DNA of 64,000 bases from JAFKFI01 sp963795435 (GCA_963795435.1 CAWCHV010000003.1:62001-126000); one strand, 5' to 3'. Shown: positions 52,777 through 62,541, counted from the stretch's first letter. A program made the numbers and translations. Notes: a model not told the origin generated them from the letters alone.

Positions 52777-53667
52777 CTACTCGGTCCTGAACCCGAACAT
52801 GCCGGTCGGCTTGTAGGCGATGAACACCAGCAGCAGCACGTAGAGCGGCACGTCCTGCAGCGCCGAGTTCCACAGCATCGCGGTCAGCTGCTGGACCACC
52901 CCGCAGAACAGCCCGCCGAAGAACGATCCGCGGATGCTGCCGAGGCCGCCGATAGTCGTCGCGATGATCGCGATGGGCATGAGGGAAAGTCCCTTCGACG
53001 GGTCGGTCGGATAGTACGTGACCATGATGGTTCCGGCGATCCCGGCGAGCCCGCAGGCCAGCGCGAAGGCTGTGATGTTGATGGTCTGCGCGGAGAGCCC
53101 GACCAGCTCCGCCGCCTCGAGGTCGTCGGCGACGGCGCGCACCGACTTGCCCCAGCGCGTGCCAAGCAGCAGGGCCTCGACGGCGATGGTGCAGAGCACG
53201 GCGACGATGAAGGCGACGATCTGCGCGGCGGACGCGAAGAGCGGCCCGAGCAGCACGAACTGGCCGCCGAACATCGACGGCGCCGAGCGCGCGTCGGCGC
53301 CGAACACCACTTGGGCCAGCATCTGCAACACGAGCCCAAGCCCAATCGCCGCCAGCAGCTGCTGCAAGGTCGCGGCGCCGACAAAGCGCTTGAACACGAG
53401 CTGATATTGCGCCGCGCCGAGCAGCGCCATCAGAACGAAGCTCACCGGGATTGCGTAGAGCGGGTCGACGCCGAACGCCGTCGAGGCGACCACGCCGACA
53501 TACATGCCGTACATCACCAGATCGCCATGCGCGAAATTGACGATGCGCATGACGCCGAAGGCGAGGCTGAAGCCGATCGACATCAGCCCGTAGACGCCGC
53601 CGACCAGCACGCCGCTGAGCAGCGCCTGGCCAACCGGGATCAGGGCGGCGTCAAGATACGCGCCCAC
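52777..53667 (-). CDS. livH: Liv-type ABC transporter permease LivH
   Basis: A 296-residue inner-membrane permease. GGVYGLMSIGFSLAFGVMRI, VNFAHGDLVMYGMYVGV, GTRWGKSVRAVADDLEAAEL (coupling loop) and LGSIRGSFFGGLFCGVVQQL are diagnostic. A GTG start at 53667 is used, preceded by GAGAG. It follows the HpaB-like gene with 9 bases between. Confidence 0.92.
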   Translation of the reverse strand: MGAYLDAALIPVGQALLSGVLVGGVYGLMSIGFSLAFGVMRIVNFAHGDLVMYGMYVGVVASTAFGVDPLYAIPVSFVLMALLGAAQYQLVFKRFVGAATLQQLLAAIGLGLVLQMLAQVVFGADARSAPSMFGGQFVLLGPLFASAAQIVAFIVAVLCTIAVEALLLGTRWGKSVRAVADDLEAAELVGLSAQTINITAFALACGLAGIAGTIMVTYYPTDPSKGLSLMPIAIIATTIGGLGSIRGSFFGGLFCGVVQQLTAMLWNSALQDVPLYVLLLVFIAYKPTGMFGFRTE

Positions 53668-53676
53668 TCTCGACCA

Positions 53677-55164
53677 TCATGGCTTCGCGGCCGCGGGCGG
53701 CGTTACCGGCCGTCTTGCGGCCATCGGCGCGTTGCGGATCGCGGAGAGATCGACCTCGGGCATCTCCATGTCGAGCTGACGCAACACCGCGTTGGCCAGC
53801 TCGTTGTAACGATCGTAGCTTCGCCGCAAACGGTTGCGCCACGCCAGCGCGCCGCCATTGGCGTGCAGCTCGTAGACCGACTCGCGATGGTCCAGCGCCG
53901 AGCCGACATGATCCCACGCCATGTTTAGCAGCGCCGCGCGCTGCCGCGCCGTGTAGCCGCCGCCGGCGAACAACTCCTCGAGCCCCGCCGCCAGCGCCGG
54001 ATCGTCGAGCTCGCGATCCGACGGCGCGACCACCAGCGAGGAGCCGGGCAGAATGCGCAGGATCTCCCCCATGCGCGGCCGCGCCCGCAGCATCGCCAGG
54101 CTGCCGGCCGAAAGATGCGCGTGATTGGGTGCGGCGAAGCCTTCCGGCGTGATCTCCGGGTCGCATTCGGTGGCGAGCTGACAGCTGCGCACCGTCTGCA
54201 CATCGGTGATGAGATCGATCAGATATTCGATTGTCGGATCATGCGATGCGAGGCCCATCGCCTGCGTGCAGGCGAACGCCAGACCGAGGGTGAACTCCGC
54301 CTTCGACAACCAGCAATAGAGCTGATGCCAGAACAGCCAGCGCGCCACCGGCTCGGCCGACGGCTCGGTGAGGCGCACGCGCTCCCAGGGGATGAACACG
54401 TCGTCGAGCCACATCTGGCCGTCGAGCTCGTCGTAGCGATTGCTGAGCGGCGCCGCGAACCGACTGGGGTCGCGCGCCGCGATCTTGCGACAGATCACCG
54501 TCACACCCGGCGAGTTCACCGCGACCACGAAGGTCGCGCGGTGGCCGTCTATATCGGTCCCGCAATTGGCACCGATATACACGTCATCCGCGAAGGCCGG
54601 GCTGGTGTGCATCCCGATCTTTCCCCGCACCACAACACCGGCATCGGTCTCCTTCACGATGCGCAGCGCCGCGCGATCGGCGGGGTCCGGGCGCAGGCGG
54701 TAGCCGATCGTCGCCGCCCCCGCCGCGAAGGTGAGAAAGCGCCCGGTACGCGCGATCTCCGCGCGATAGGCCTCGGCATTGGCGATCTGCTGCGGTGAGG
54801 CGTTGCGCAACCCCACGGCGTGCAGCACGCCAAGCGCGATCATGTGGCCATAGGCCGGCGTGTGCGTGATGTTGCCGGCGCTGAGGAAGGTGGTGGCGGA
54901 AAAGCACTTGCCCATGAGCCGCAGATCGTCCGCGCTCCTCGGCACAATGAAACCGACCGGCAAGCGTCTACCGTTCGCGTCGGACGGAGTGAGCACCACG
55001 TCCTGCCATTCGGGGTCGAAATGCCGGTCGTACCAGGCGACGTATTCCTCGAACATCGCCCTTGTGGCAGGATGCGTCGTCACATCGTCGACCCAGCCCT
55101 CGCCGATGATCCAGATGCGTCGTCCGTCGTGCAGCGCCTCTGTGTATTCCGCGCCCGTTCTCAT
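53677..55164 (-). CDS. 4-hydroxyphenylacetate 3-monooxygenase-like flavin oxygenase (HpaB)
   Basis: A 495-residue FADH2-dependent aromatic hydroxylase of the HpaB/PvcC family, with an acyl-CoA-dehydrogenase-like fold. The N-terminal TGAEYTEALHDGRRIWIIGE, LPVGFIVPRSADDLRLMGKC, LSAGNITHTPAYGHMIALGV and PLSNRYDELDGQMWLDDVFI, with IPWERVRL, are the family blocks. It would hydroxylate a phenolic ring ortho to the hydroxyl group and needs reduced flavin from an HpaC-type reductase, which I do not see in the window. The ATG at 55164 overlaps the upstream Mo-hydroxylase stop (ATGA). True substrate unknown. Confidence 0.87.
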   Translation of the reverse strand: MRTGAEYTEALHDGRRIWIIGEGWVDDVTTHPATRAMFEEYVAWYDRHFDPEWQDVVLTPSDANGRRLPVGFIVPRSADDLRLMGKCFSATTFLSAGNITHTPAYGHMIALGVLHAVGLRNASPQQIANAEAYRAEIARTGRFLTFAAGAATIGYRLRPDPADRAALRIVKETDAGVVVRGKIGMHTSPAFADDVYIGANCGTDIDGHRATFVVAVNSPGVTVICRKIAARDPSRFAAPLSNRYDELDGQMWLDDVFIPWERVRLTEPSAEPVARWLFWHQLYCWLSKAEFTLGLAFACTQAMGLASHDPTIEYLIDLITDVQTVRSCQLATECDPEITPEGFAAPNHAHLSAGSLAMLRARPRMGEILRILPGSSLVVAPSDRELDDPALAAGLEELFAGGGYTARQRAALLNMAWDHVGSALDHRESVYELHANGGALAWRNRLRRSYDRYNELANAVLRQLDMEMPEVDLSAIRNAPMAARRPVTPPAAAKP

Positions 55165-57506
55165 CGCCGCGCATCCTGGATCGCGCGCCACACGCGTTCG
55201 CTGGTGGCCGGCATGTCGAGCTCTCGCACGCCGAGCGGTTCGAGCGCGTTCATGATCGCGATCATCACCGCGGGCAACGCACCGACGCAGCCGGCCTCCC
55301 CCGCGCCTTTCGCCCCGAGCAGATTGTTCTCGGTCGGGATCGGGTTGCTGACGATCTTCATCTGACACATCGTGTCGGCGCGCGGCATCGAGTAATCCAT
55401 GAAGCTCGCGGTCAGCAGCTGGCCGGAGTCGCGGTCGTAGACCACCTGCTCCATGAGAATCTGCCCAACTCCCTGTGCCACGCCGCCGTGAATCTGTCCC
55501 GCCAGGGTCAGCGGATTTATGACCGTGCCCACATCGTCCACCACGAGATAGGCGACCAGCTGCACCGCCCCGGTGTCGGGGTCGATCTCGACCTCGGCGA
55601 CGTGACAGCCGTTCGGGAAGGTCTCGCGCTTCGGCACGTAGGTCGCGTGCTCGTAAAATCCCGGCTCCATTCCCGGCGGCAATCGGGCGGGCAGGAACGC
55701 GGCCGCCGCGACCTGCTTCAGCGTGACCTTGCGATCGGTGCCGACCACGCTGAACTCGGCGTTCTCGAAGCCGATATCCTCGACCGCCGCTTCCAGCAGA
55801 TGCGCGGCGATCTTCTTGCCCTTTTCGATCACGCGGTCGGCCGCCATGGTCAGCGCCGAACCGCCCGTCACCATCGAGCGCGAGCCGTTGGAGCCCATGC
55901 CGAACGCCACGCGATCGGTGTCGCCGTCGATGAACATCACTTCCTTCGGGTCGATCCCGAGCCGCTCGTGGAGGATCTGCTTGAACGAGGTCTCGTGGCC
56001 CTGCCCGTGCGTCTTGGTGCCCATCAGCAGGATCGCGCTGCCGCTCGGGTTAAAGCGAATCTCGGCGTATTCCGGCACCATGCCCGCCGCCTGCTCGATC
56101 GCGTTGGCAAGCCCGATGCCGCGCAATTTGCCGCGCGCCCGCGCTTCTTCCCGCCGCGTCGCGAAGCCCGCATAGTCCGACGCCTCCAGCGCCAGGTCCA
56201 TGTTCTTGGCGAACTCGCCGCAATCATAGAACGGGCCGAGCGGACTTTTGAACGGCATCGCCGAGGGCTGAATGATGTTGCGCCGGCGAAGCTCGATCGG
56301 GTCGATGTGGAGTTCGCGCGCCGCATCCTCGATGGCGCGCTCGATGAGATAGATCGCCTCAGGCCTCCCCGCGCCGCGATACGGCGCCGTGGGATTCATG
56401 TTCGACAGCACCGCGTCGATGCTCACATAGGCCGCCGGGATGTCGTACACGCCGATCACCGTGCCGATCATGCCGAACGGCGTCAGCAGCTGACGGTCCG
56501 ACGCGATATAGGCGCCGATGCTCGCCTGCATGTGCAAGCGCAGCCCGATGATCTTGGCGTTGTCGTCGAAGGCGAGCTCGATCGTGCCGATATTGTCGCG
56601 TCCGTGCTCGTCGGCGAGGATCACCTCGGACCGCTCGCAGGTCCATTTCACCGGCCGGCCGAGCTTGCGCGCCGCCCACAATGTCAGCCGGTGCTCGACA
56701 TATTGCCAGCCCTTGGCTCCGAACCCGCCGCCCACGTCGCGGCAGATCACGCGCACCTGGCTCTCCGGCACCTTGAACACCTGGTTCGCGAGCATGTTGC
56801 GCACGCGATGCGGATAGTTCACGTCGGCGTACAGCGTGTAGCGGTCCTCCGCCTCCTCGTAGGTGCCGAGGGCACCGCGCGGCTCCATGTACTGCGCGTG
56901 AACCCGGCTGATGACGTAGCGCCGCTTCACCATCCGCGCGGCGCGAGCAAAGGCAGCGTCTGTCGCCGCCTTGTCGCCGCGCGGGTGGGTGTGGGAGATG
57001 TTGTCGGGGTTCTCGTCCCAGACGCGCGGCGCACCCGGCCGCGCCGCCTCCGCCGTCGATGTCACGGAGGGCAGCGGCTCGTAGTCGACGGCGATGAGCT
57101 CGGCGGCGTCCTTGGCCCGGGGCAGCGTCTCGGCAATCACCATCGCCACCGGATCGCCGACATAGCGCACGCGATCGATCACCAGCGCCGGGCGCTGCGG
57201 CGCGAACATCGGCGAGCCGTCGGCCTTCTTGCGCGGCATGTTGGCCTTGGGCATCCCGAGCCCGTCATTCGCGTAGTCGGTCCCGGTATAGACAGCGAGC
57301 ACCCCCGGCGCCTGCTTCGCCGCCTCGGTGTCGATCGCCCGTATCCGCGCGTGCGCATGCGGCGAGCGCAGGAACACGGCGTAGCTCTGGCGCGGGACCG
57401 CCACGTCGTCTTGATAGCGCCCCCGCCCCGTGAGCAGCCTGACATCCTCGAAGCGCCGCAGCGGCTGGCCGACGCCGAACTTCATCGTCTCAGTCTGTGC
57501 ATCCAT
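55161..57506 (-). CDS. Molybdenum hydroxylase large subunit (xanthine dehydrogenase family)
   Basis: A 781-residue molybdopterin-cytosine-dinucleotide subunit of the CoxL/aldehyde oxidase type. QPLRRFEDVRLLTGRGRYQD, CRDVGGGFGAKGWQYVEHRL, the active-site loop PYRGAGRPEAIYLIERAIED (form II-like, not the AYxCSFR of true CO dehydrogenases), LMGTKTHGQGHETSFKQILH, FGMGSNGSRSMVTGGSALTM and GAKGAGEAGCVGALPAVM with the catalytic Glu are all present. The [2Fe-2S] small and FAD medium subunits that usually adjoin it are not in this window, so electrons must go to partners encoded elsewhere. It follows the second binding protein by 30 bases. Confidence 0.9.
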   Translation of the reverse strand: MDAQTETMKFGVGQPLRRFEDVRLLTGRGRYQDDVAVPRQSYAVFLRSPHAHARIRAIDTEAAKQAPGVLAVYTGTDYANDGLGMPKANMPRKKADGSPMFAPQRPALVIDRVRYVGDPVAMVIAETLPRAKDAAELIAVDYEPLPSVTSTAEAARPGAPRVWDENPDNISHTHPRGDKAATDAAFARAARMVKRRYVISRVHAQYMEPRGALGTYEEAEDRYTLYADVNYPHRVRNMLANQVFKVPESQVRVICRDVGGGFGAKGWQYVEHRLTLWAARKLGRPVKWTCERSEVILADEHGRDNIGTIELAFDDNAKIIGLRLHMQASIGAYIASDRQLLTPFGMIGTVIGVYDIPAAYVSIDAVLSNMNPTAPYRGAGRPEAIYLIERAIEDAARELHIDPIELRRRNIIQPSAMPFKSPLGPFYDCGEFAKNMDLALEASDYAGFATRREEARARGKLRGIGLANAIEQAAGMVPEYAEIRFNPSGSAILLMGTKTHGQGHETSFKQILHERLGIDPKEVMFIDGDTDRVAFGMGSNGSRSMVTGGSALTMAADRVIEKGKKIAAHLLEAAVEDIGFENAEFSVVGTDRKVTLKQVAAAAFLPARLPPGMEPGFYEHATYVPKRETFPNGCHVAEVEIDPDTGAVQLVAYLVVDDVGTVINPLTLAGQIHGGVAQGVGQILMEQVVYDRDSGQLLTASFMDYSMPRADTMCQMKIVSNPIPTENNLLGAKGAGEAGCVGALPAVMIAIMNALEPLGVRELDMPATSERVWRAIQDARR

Positions 57507-57536
57507 CAGCTCAGTGCCTCCGTGGCGTCCCCAGCG

Positions 57537-58742
57537 TCATTGCGGATTGGGCGTCCCCAGCGTCGGCTCGCCGAACAGCACGAAGGACTTGCCATCGAAG
57601 CGTTCGAGCTGCAGCGACTTCATCGGATAAAAATCCGTCGGGCTCGTCTCCAGCTTGATGCCCGGCAGCAGCATCGGCACGCGCACGTCGAGATGCGCGA
57701 CCTGGCGCATGACGTTTTCCCGCGTGAGGTCATTGCCGCATTGCTCGAGCAGCCTCACGACACTCGCCGCCATCATGTAGCCGACCGTGTAGAAGATGTC
57801 GGACTTGTCGGCACCGGGCAGGTACTTCTCCATGAACGCGGTGTATTCGAGGAAGTCCGGATCGTCGGCCCAGCGCGGATCGGTCGGATCCTTGAAATAC
57901 GTGCTGGAGATGATGCCGACCGCCTTGTCGACCCCCGCCGGCTTCATCACCGCGTTCACCGCCGCCGAGGCGTAGGACAGCACGTGCAACGGATGCCAGC
58001 CGATGTCGTACGCCTTGCGGATCGCCTGCGCGGCGAATTTCGGCGTCGAGACATCGACGAACGTGTCCGCGCGGGTCGCTTGCAACGCGACGATCTGCGA
58101 ATCCACCGTCGGGTCCGTTACCTCGTAGCTCTGCATCCCGACGATCATGGTCTTGGCTCTGTCGCCGAGCTCGCGCTGGATGCCGCGCACGTAGTCCTTA
58201 CCGAGATCATCGTTCTGGTAGAGGATGGCGATCTTGGCGTTGGGCCGTTCCTTCAGGATGTACTTGGTGAAAATCTGCCCCTCGATCTCGTAGGTCGGCT
58301 GCCAGCCGATGGTCCACGGGAAATGCTTGTAGTCGCCGAAGGTCGCGATGCCGCTGGTGGCGAAAATCTGCGGCACGCGGTGGTCGTTGAGGTACTTGCG
58401 GATCACCACGTTCGGCGCGGTGCCGAGCGGGGCAAAGATGAAAAACACCTTGTCCTGCTCGACGAGCTTGCGCGTCTGCTCCAGGCTGCGCGGCGGCAAA
58501 TAGCCGTCATCGACCGAGATGAGGTTGATCTTGCGGCCGTTCACGCCGCCGTGGTCGTTGACCATCCGCATATAGGCAACCTCGGCCTTGCCGAAATTGC
58601 CGTAGGCGGAGGCCGGGCCGCTATAGGCGATCGTCTGCCCGAGTTTGATCTCGGTGTCGGTGACACCGGTTTCCGCCGCGGCAGGCCGCGCCGCCACGAG
58701 AGCAAGCGCGGCGAGAGCCGCCAACGTCGTTCGATTGCGCAC
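57537..58742 (-). CDS. Branched-chain amino acid type ABC substrate-binding protein, second
   Basis: A 401-residue type 1 periplasmic binding protein with signal peptide TTLAALAALALVAARPAAAE. IKLGQTIAYSGPASAYGNFG, NDHGGVNGRKINLISVDDGY, FFIFAPLGTAPNVVIRKYLN and IAILYQNDDLGKDYVRGIQR are family blocks. It is only distantly like the binding protein at 49109, so the two probably differ in ligand while using one permease set. The GTG start at 58742 has GAGGAA four bases upstream. It lies between the hydratase and Mo-hydroxylase genes. Confidence 0.88.
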   Translation of the reverse strand: MRNRTTLAALAALALVAARPAAAETGVTDTEIKLGQTIAYSGPASAYGNFGKAEVAYMRMVNDHGGVNGRKINLISVDDGYLPPRSLEQTRKLVEQDKVFFIFAPLGTAPNVVIRKYLNDHRVPQIFATSGIATFGDYKHFPWTIGWQPTYEIEGQIFTKYILKERPNAKIAILYQNDDLGKDYVRGIQRELGDRAKTMIVGMQSYEVTDPTVDSQIVALQATRADTFVDVSTPKFAAQAIRKAYDIGWHPLHVLSYASAAVNAVMKPAGVDKAVGIISSTYFKDPTDPRWADDPDFLEYTAFMEKYLPGADKSDIFYTVGYMMAASVVRLLEQCGNDLTRENVMRQVAHLDVRVPMLLPGIKLETSPTDFYPMKSLQLERFDGKSFVLFGEPTLGTPNPQ

Positions 58743-58789
58743 GCTTCCTCCCAGTTTTCTTGTTGTCGTGGCTGCGGCTGGTCGGACTT

Positions 58790-59602
<813 letters not shown>

Positions 59603-59608
59603 TCGCCC

Positions 59609-59995
59609 TCAGGTGATGACGGCGGTGAAGTCGGCCTGCACCTGCGCGCGGCTGTCGGGCGGCAGCGTCAGCGTGTGGCGAGCCGGGCGGGCGTCAGCGT
59701 CGGGGAACATCTTCACCCACTCGGCATTGAGCGCCGCGCGCTGCGTCGTCGGGTCCTTCACCCAGAACGTGACCTTGATGATGTCGTCCACGCTGCCGCC
59801 GGCCGCCTCGATGTCGTGACGAATATGCGCGAACACGTTGGCGACCTGCTGCTCCAGCGCCGCCGGCAACTCGCGCGTGCCGGGGTTGGCGCCCCCGATC
59901 ACGCTCGACATGACGATGTTGCCGATGCGGCTCGCATTCGGAATCGGGTTCTCGTGACGTGCTCGGGAGCCGTTGACGCTCTGACGCCTTGCCAT
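59609..59995 (-). CDS. RidA family protein (possible aminomuconate deaminase)
   Basis: A 128-residue RidA/YjgF/UK114 protein. The conserved arginine is in ARPARHTLTLPPDSRAQVQA, with NIVMSSVIGGANPGTRELP and DIIKVTFWVKDPTTQRAALN upstream. RidA proteins hydrolyse enamines and imines; in aminophenol meta-cleavage pathways a family member is the 2-aminomuconate deaminase. Its position between a ring-cleaving VOC-type gene and a hydratase makes that role plausible here, which is inference. It starts 9 bases after the VOC gene stop. Confidence 0.87.
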   Translation of the reverse strand: MARRQSVNGSRARHENPIPNASRIGNIVMSSVIGGANPGTRELPAALEQQVANVFAHIRHDIEAAGGSVDDIIKVTFWVKDPTTQRAALNAEWVKMFPDADARPARHTLTLPPDSRAQVQADFTAVIT

Positions 59996-60004
59996 CGCTC
60001 TAGC

Positions 60005-60601
60005 TCACGCCGGCTGCGATTGCGCGGCGCGGAACACCGGCACGTCCTCGGTGCGATCGGCGAGCGCCTCGGCGCCCTCGGTCGGCACCGCGACCGCGAA
60101 GTTCAGCGCGGCGTCGATATCGCCTTCCCACACCTCGCGCGGCAGCTCGTAGAGCAGCTCGACGCCATAGCCGTTCGGATCGTGGATGTAGAGGCTGTGG
60201 GTCATACCATGCTCGACGCGGCGATCGAACTTGACCCCGCGGCTCTGCAGGTATTCGAGCTGGCGCAGCCACGCCTCGCGGTTCGGCAGCGCGATGGCGA
60301 TGTGGTTGATCGCGCAGGGCATCCCGAACATGCCCCACTCGGCGGGCGGCGCCGGCAGGTCGGCGTTCTCGACCAGCGCGACGTCGTGATGGTTCATGTG
60401 GCCGGAGTGATCGCCGCTGTAGAAGCGCATCTTCGGGGGGTTGGGCCGCTGCGGCGTGGCCTTGAGCTCGCCGACCTGCTTGAAGCCGAGCACCTCGGTC
60501 CAGAACCGATGGCTCTCATCGAGGTCGCGCACGTTCAGCACCAGATGATTGAGTCCGGCCGGCGTGACCGGGCCCGGTGCGGGTGATTGATCGTTGGGCA
60601 T
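60005..60601 (-). CDS. VOC-family extradiol dioxygenase-like protein
   Basis: A 198-residue vicinal-oxygen-chelate protein. The metal ligands are visible as GLNHLVLNVRDLDESHRFWT (His), INHIAIALPNREAWLRQLEY (His) and DPNGYGVELLYELPREVW (Glu), the order of type I extradiol dioxygenases; SLYIHDPNG is also typical. Compared with the roughly 300-residue two-module enzymes it is short, like the single-module dioxygenases and glyoxalases. The ATG at 60601 has a strong AGGAGG with a 6-base spacing; a methionine 7 codons upstream is not supported. It is the first gene of the long minus-strand operon. Confidence 0.87.
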   Translation of the reverse strand: MPNDQSPAPGPVTPAGLNHLVLNVRDLDESHRFWTEVLGFKQVGELKATPQRPNPPKMRFYSGDHSGHMNHHDVALVENADLPAPPAEWGMFGMPCAINHIAIALPNREAWLRQLEYLQSRGVKFDRRVEHGMTHSLYIHDPNGYGVELLYELPREVWEGDIDAALNFAVAVPTEGAEALADRTEDVPVFRAAQSQPA

Positions 60602-60770
60602 CTTATCCTCCTGTCGCGCCATTCTTATGTCCCCGCGTCGCGTCTCGGGGCGGACGATCGCACAACGTGCCGGCGTGCCCGCCGTGCTTCGCGGCTGGAC
60701 ACTGCACCGGAAGCCGCCAGAATAAAAGCCGCCGCCGGAGATTAGAACTGGCCGGCGGCTAATTTTACCT

Positions 60771-60785
60771 ATAAGCACTGCTTAT
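60771..60785. promoter_or_regulatory. LysR-type operator over the regulator start codon
   Basis: ATAAGCA-C-TGCTTAT is a perfect 7-bp inverted repeat fitting the T-N11-A LysR box. It includes the A and T of the regulator's ATG at 60784 and lies about 170 bases before the divergent operon's first gene. A second hairpin (AGCCGCCG...CGGCGGCT) lies at about 60727-60761 in the same gap, with AATTTT after it. Confidence 0.6.
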
Positions 60786-61749
60786 GAGGCAGCCGCTCGA
60801 CGACGAGCCCCGGGCCGCCGCTAGACGCGGCCTGGGGCCACGACTCAGGCACGCCAAGCTCGACCTGCTGCCGATCCTGCATGAGCTCCTGCGGACGCGC
60901 AGCGTGACGCGCACGGCGCGCACGCTCGGCATCACCCAGCCGGCGGTCAGCCAGGCGCTCCAGCGGCTCAGGAAGGCGTTCGGCGACGATCTGCTCGTCC
61001 CACTCGGCCGCGACCTGCAACCGACCGCCCGCGCCGAAGCCCTGGCCGGGCCGCTCGGCGCGGTGCTCAGTGAGGTGCAATCGCTGCTCACGCCGGCGAG
61101 CGCGTTCGATCCGCAGGCCGAGCCGCTGCAAGTGGTGATCGCCACGGCCGATTATGTCAGCGTGTTGCTGGCGCCGATCCTCGCCCAGCTTTGCGCCGTC
61201 GAGGCGCCGGGCGTGGTGTTCGACTTCACCGCCAGCGGCGTGCGCACCGCCGATGACCTCGCGCGGGTCGATTTCCTGCTGGCGCCGAGGGCGTTCGGCC
61301 ACACGCTCGGCAAGCGCATCGGCGCGTTGCCGCTGTGGCACGACGACGTCGTGTGCATCGCCGCCGCGAAGAACCCGGCGGTGCCCGCTCGCGTCACCGC
61401 GGACGAGTTCCGGCGTCTGCGGCAGGTCGGCTATCAGACGAGCACCACGATGCCCGAGAAGATCAGGACGCTGCTGCACCCGACCGCCGTGCTCGAGACC
61501 GCGCGCGTGTGCTCGGTGCCCGACTACCTGGTGCTCGGCGCGATCGTCGAGAAGACCGATTGCGTGGCACTGGTGCCGCGCAAGCTGGCGGCGGAGCTGG
61601 TGCACTCGCGCGCGCTCCGCGTCGTCGAGCTCGCATACGCCAACAAGCATCTGGCGATCGACGCCTATTGGTCGCTCGCCGCGAGCAGCCGGCGCGGCCA
61701 CACCTGGTGTCGCGACCTGCTCGCCCGCGCCGCAAGCCACATCGCCTGA
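60784..61749 (+). CDS. LysR-family transcriptional regulator
   Basis: A 321-residue regulator. The winged HTH is LLPILHELLRTRSVTRTART then LGITQPAVSQALQRLRKAFG, with DDLLVPLGRDLQPTARAEAL closing it; the co-inducer domain begins LQVVIATADYVSVLLAPILA. It reads closest to the NodD/NahR-PcpR-like types that respond to aromatics. Divergent from the VOC-led operon and followed by the RraA-like gene (72 bases), it is the probable activator of both. The ATG at 60784 overlaps its own candidate operator. Confidence 0.9.
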   Translation: MRQPLDDEPRAAARRGLGPRLRHAKLDLLPILHELLRTRSVTRTARTLGITQPAVSQALQRLRKAFGDDLLVPLGRDLQPTARAEALAGPLGAVLSEVQSLLTPASAFDPQAEPLQVVIATADYVSVLLAPILAQLCAVEAPGVVFDFTASGVRTADDLARVDFLLAPRAFGHTLGKRIGALPLWHDDVVCIAAAKNPAVPARVTADEFRRLRQVGYQTSTTMPEKIRTLLHPTAVLETARVCSVPDYLVLGAIVEKTDCVALVPRKLAAELVHSRALRVVELAYANKHLAIDAYWSLAASSRRGHTWCRDLLARAASHIA

Positions 61750-61821
61750 CAGCGCAACTCCATTGCGGGATCGGCAGGCGCGGGCTAAGAGCGCGACAGG
61801 GAGATCCAAGGGGAGGCGTGA

Positions 61822-62541
61822 ATGACGGAGCTGCTGGCCAAGACACGCGAGGCCTTGTTGCAGGTGGGGACGTCGACCCTGTCGGGCGCGCTGTTCCGGC
61901 GCGGATTGCGCAACATGGTGATGCAAGACGTGCGGCCGATGCGCCCCGATCTGCCGCGCCTCGTCGGCATCGCCTACACCATGCGCTTCATCCCGTCGCG
62001 CGACGACAAGGACGCGCCGGGCGCGCCGGGGCGCCAGCCGATCCAGCGGCAGGCGATGGAGGAATGCCCGCCCGGTCATGTATTGGTGGTCGACGCGCGC
62101 GGTGACGCACGCGCCGCCTCGGCCGGCGATTTGTTCGTCGGCCGTCTCAAGGCCCGCGGCTGCGCCGGCATCGTCACCGATGGCGGGCTGCGCGATACCG
62201 ACGGCGTCCACAAGGTCGGCCTGCCCGCCTACTGCAAGCAGCCCTCCTCGCCGCCGAGCCCGGTCGCGCACCATCCGTGCGACCTCAACCTGCCGATCGC
62301 GTGCGGCGGCGTCGCGGTCTATCCCGGCGACGTCATCGTCGGCGACCGCGACGCGGTGATCGTCATTCCGCCGGGCATCGTCGACGAAGTGGCGGAGGAG
62401 GCGCTCGCGACCACGCTCTACGACGAGTTCGCCGAGGAGGAGGTCGCGCGCGGCCGCACGCTGGTCGGGCTGTTCCCGAACCCCGGCGAGGAGGCTAAGC
62501 GCGACTTCGAGGCGTGGAAGAAGAAGCGGTCTGGCGCGTAG
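61822..62541 (+). CDS. RraA-family aldolase, paralogue 2 (candidate lower-pathway aldolase)
   Basis: A 239-residue member of the HMG/CHA aldolase-RraA superfamily. VLVVDARGDARAASAGDLFV, IVTDGGLRDTDGVHKVGLPA and CGGVAVYPGDVIVGDRDAVI are the binding and catalytic blocks; the same length and blocks appear in paralogue 1 at 40085. In this cluster it could cleave the hydrated product of the HpaH-like enzyme to pyruvate (or oxaloacetate) and an aldehyde, replacing HpaI or MhpE-type aldolases, which is inference. GGGGAGG is 8 bases upstream of the ATG. It is the second gene after the LysR regulator. Confidence 0.86.
   Translation: MTELLAKTREALLQVGTSTLSGALFRRGLRNMVMQDVRPMRPDLPRLVGIAYTMRFIPSRDDKDAPGAPGRQPIQRQAMEECPPGHVLVVDARGDARAASAGDLFVGRLKARGCAGIVTDGGLRDTDGVHKVGLPAYCKQPSSPPSPVAHHPCDLNLPIACGGVAVYPGDVIVGDRDAVIVIPPGIVDEVAEEALATTLYDEFAEEEVARGRTLVGLFPNPGEEAKRDFEAWKKKRSGA

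Noticed and set aside
55161..57506. Naming the large subunit as aerobic CO dehydrogenase (CoxL)
   Set aside because: The active-site loop is PYRGAGR instead of AYxCSFR, and CoxM/CoxS are missing.
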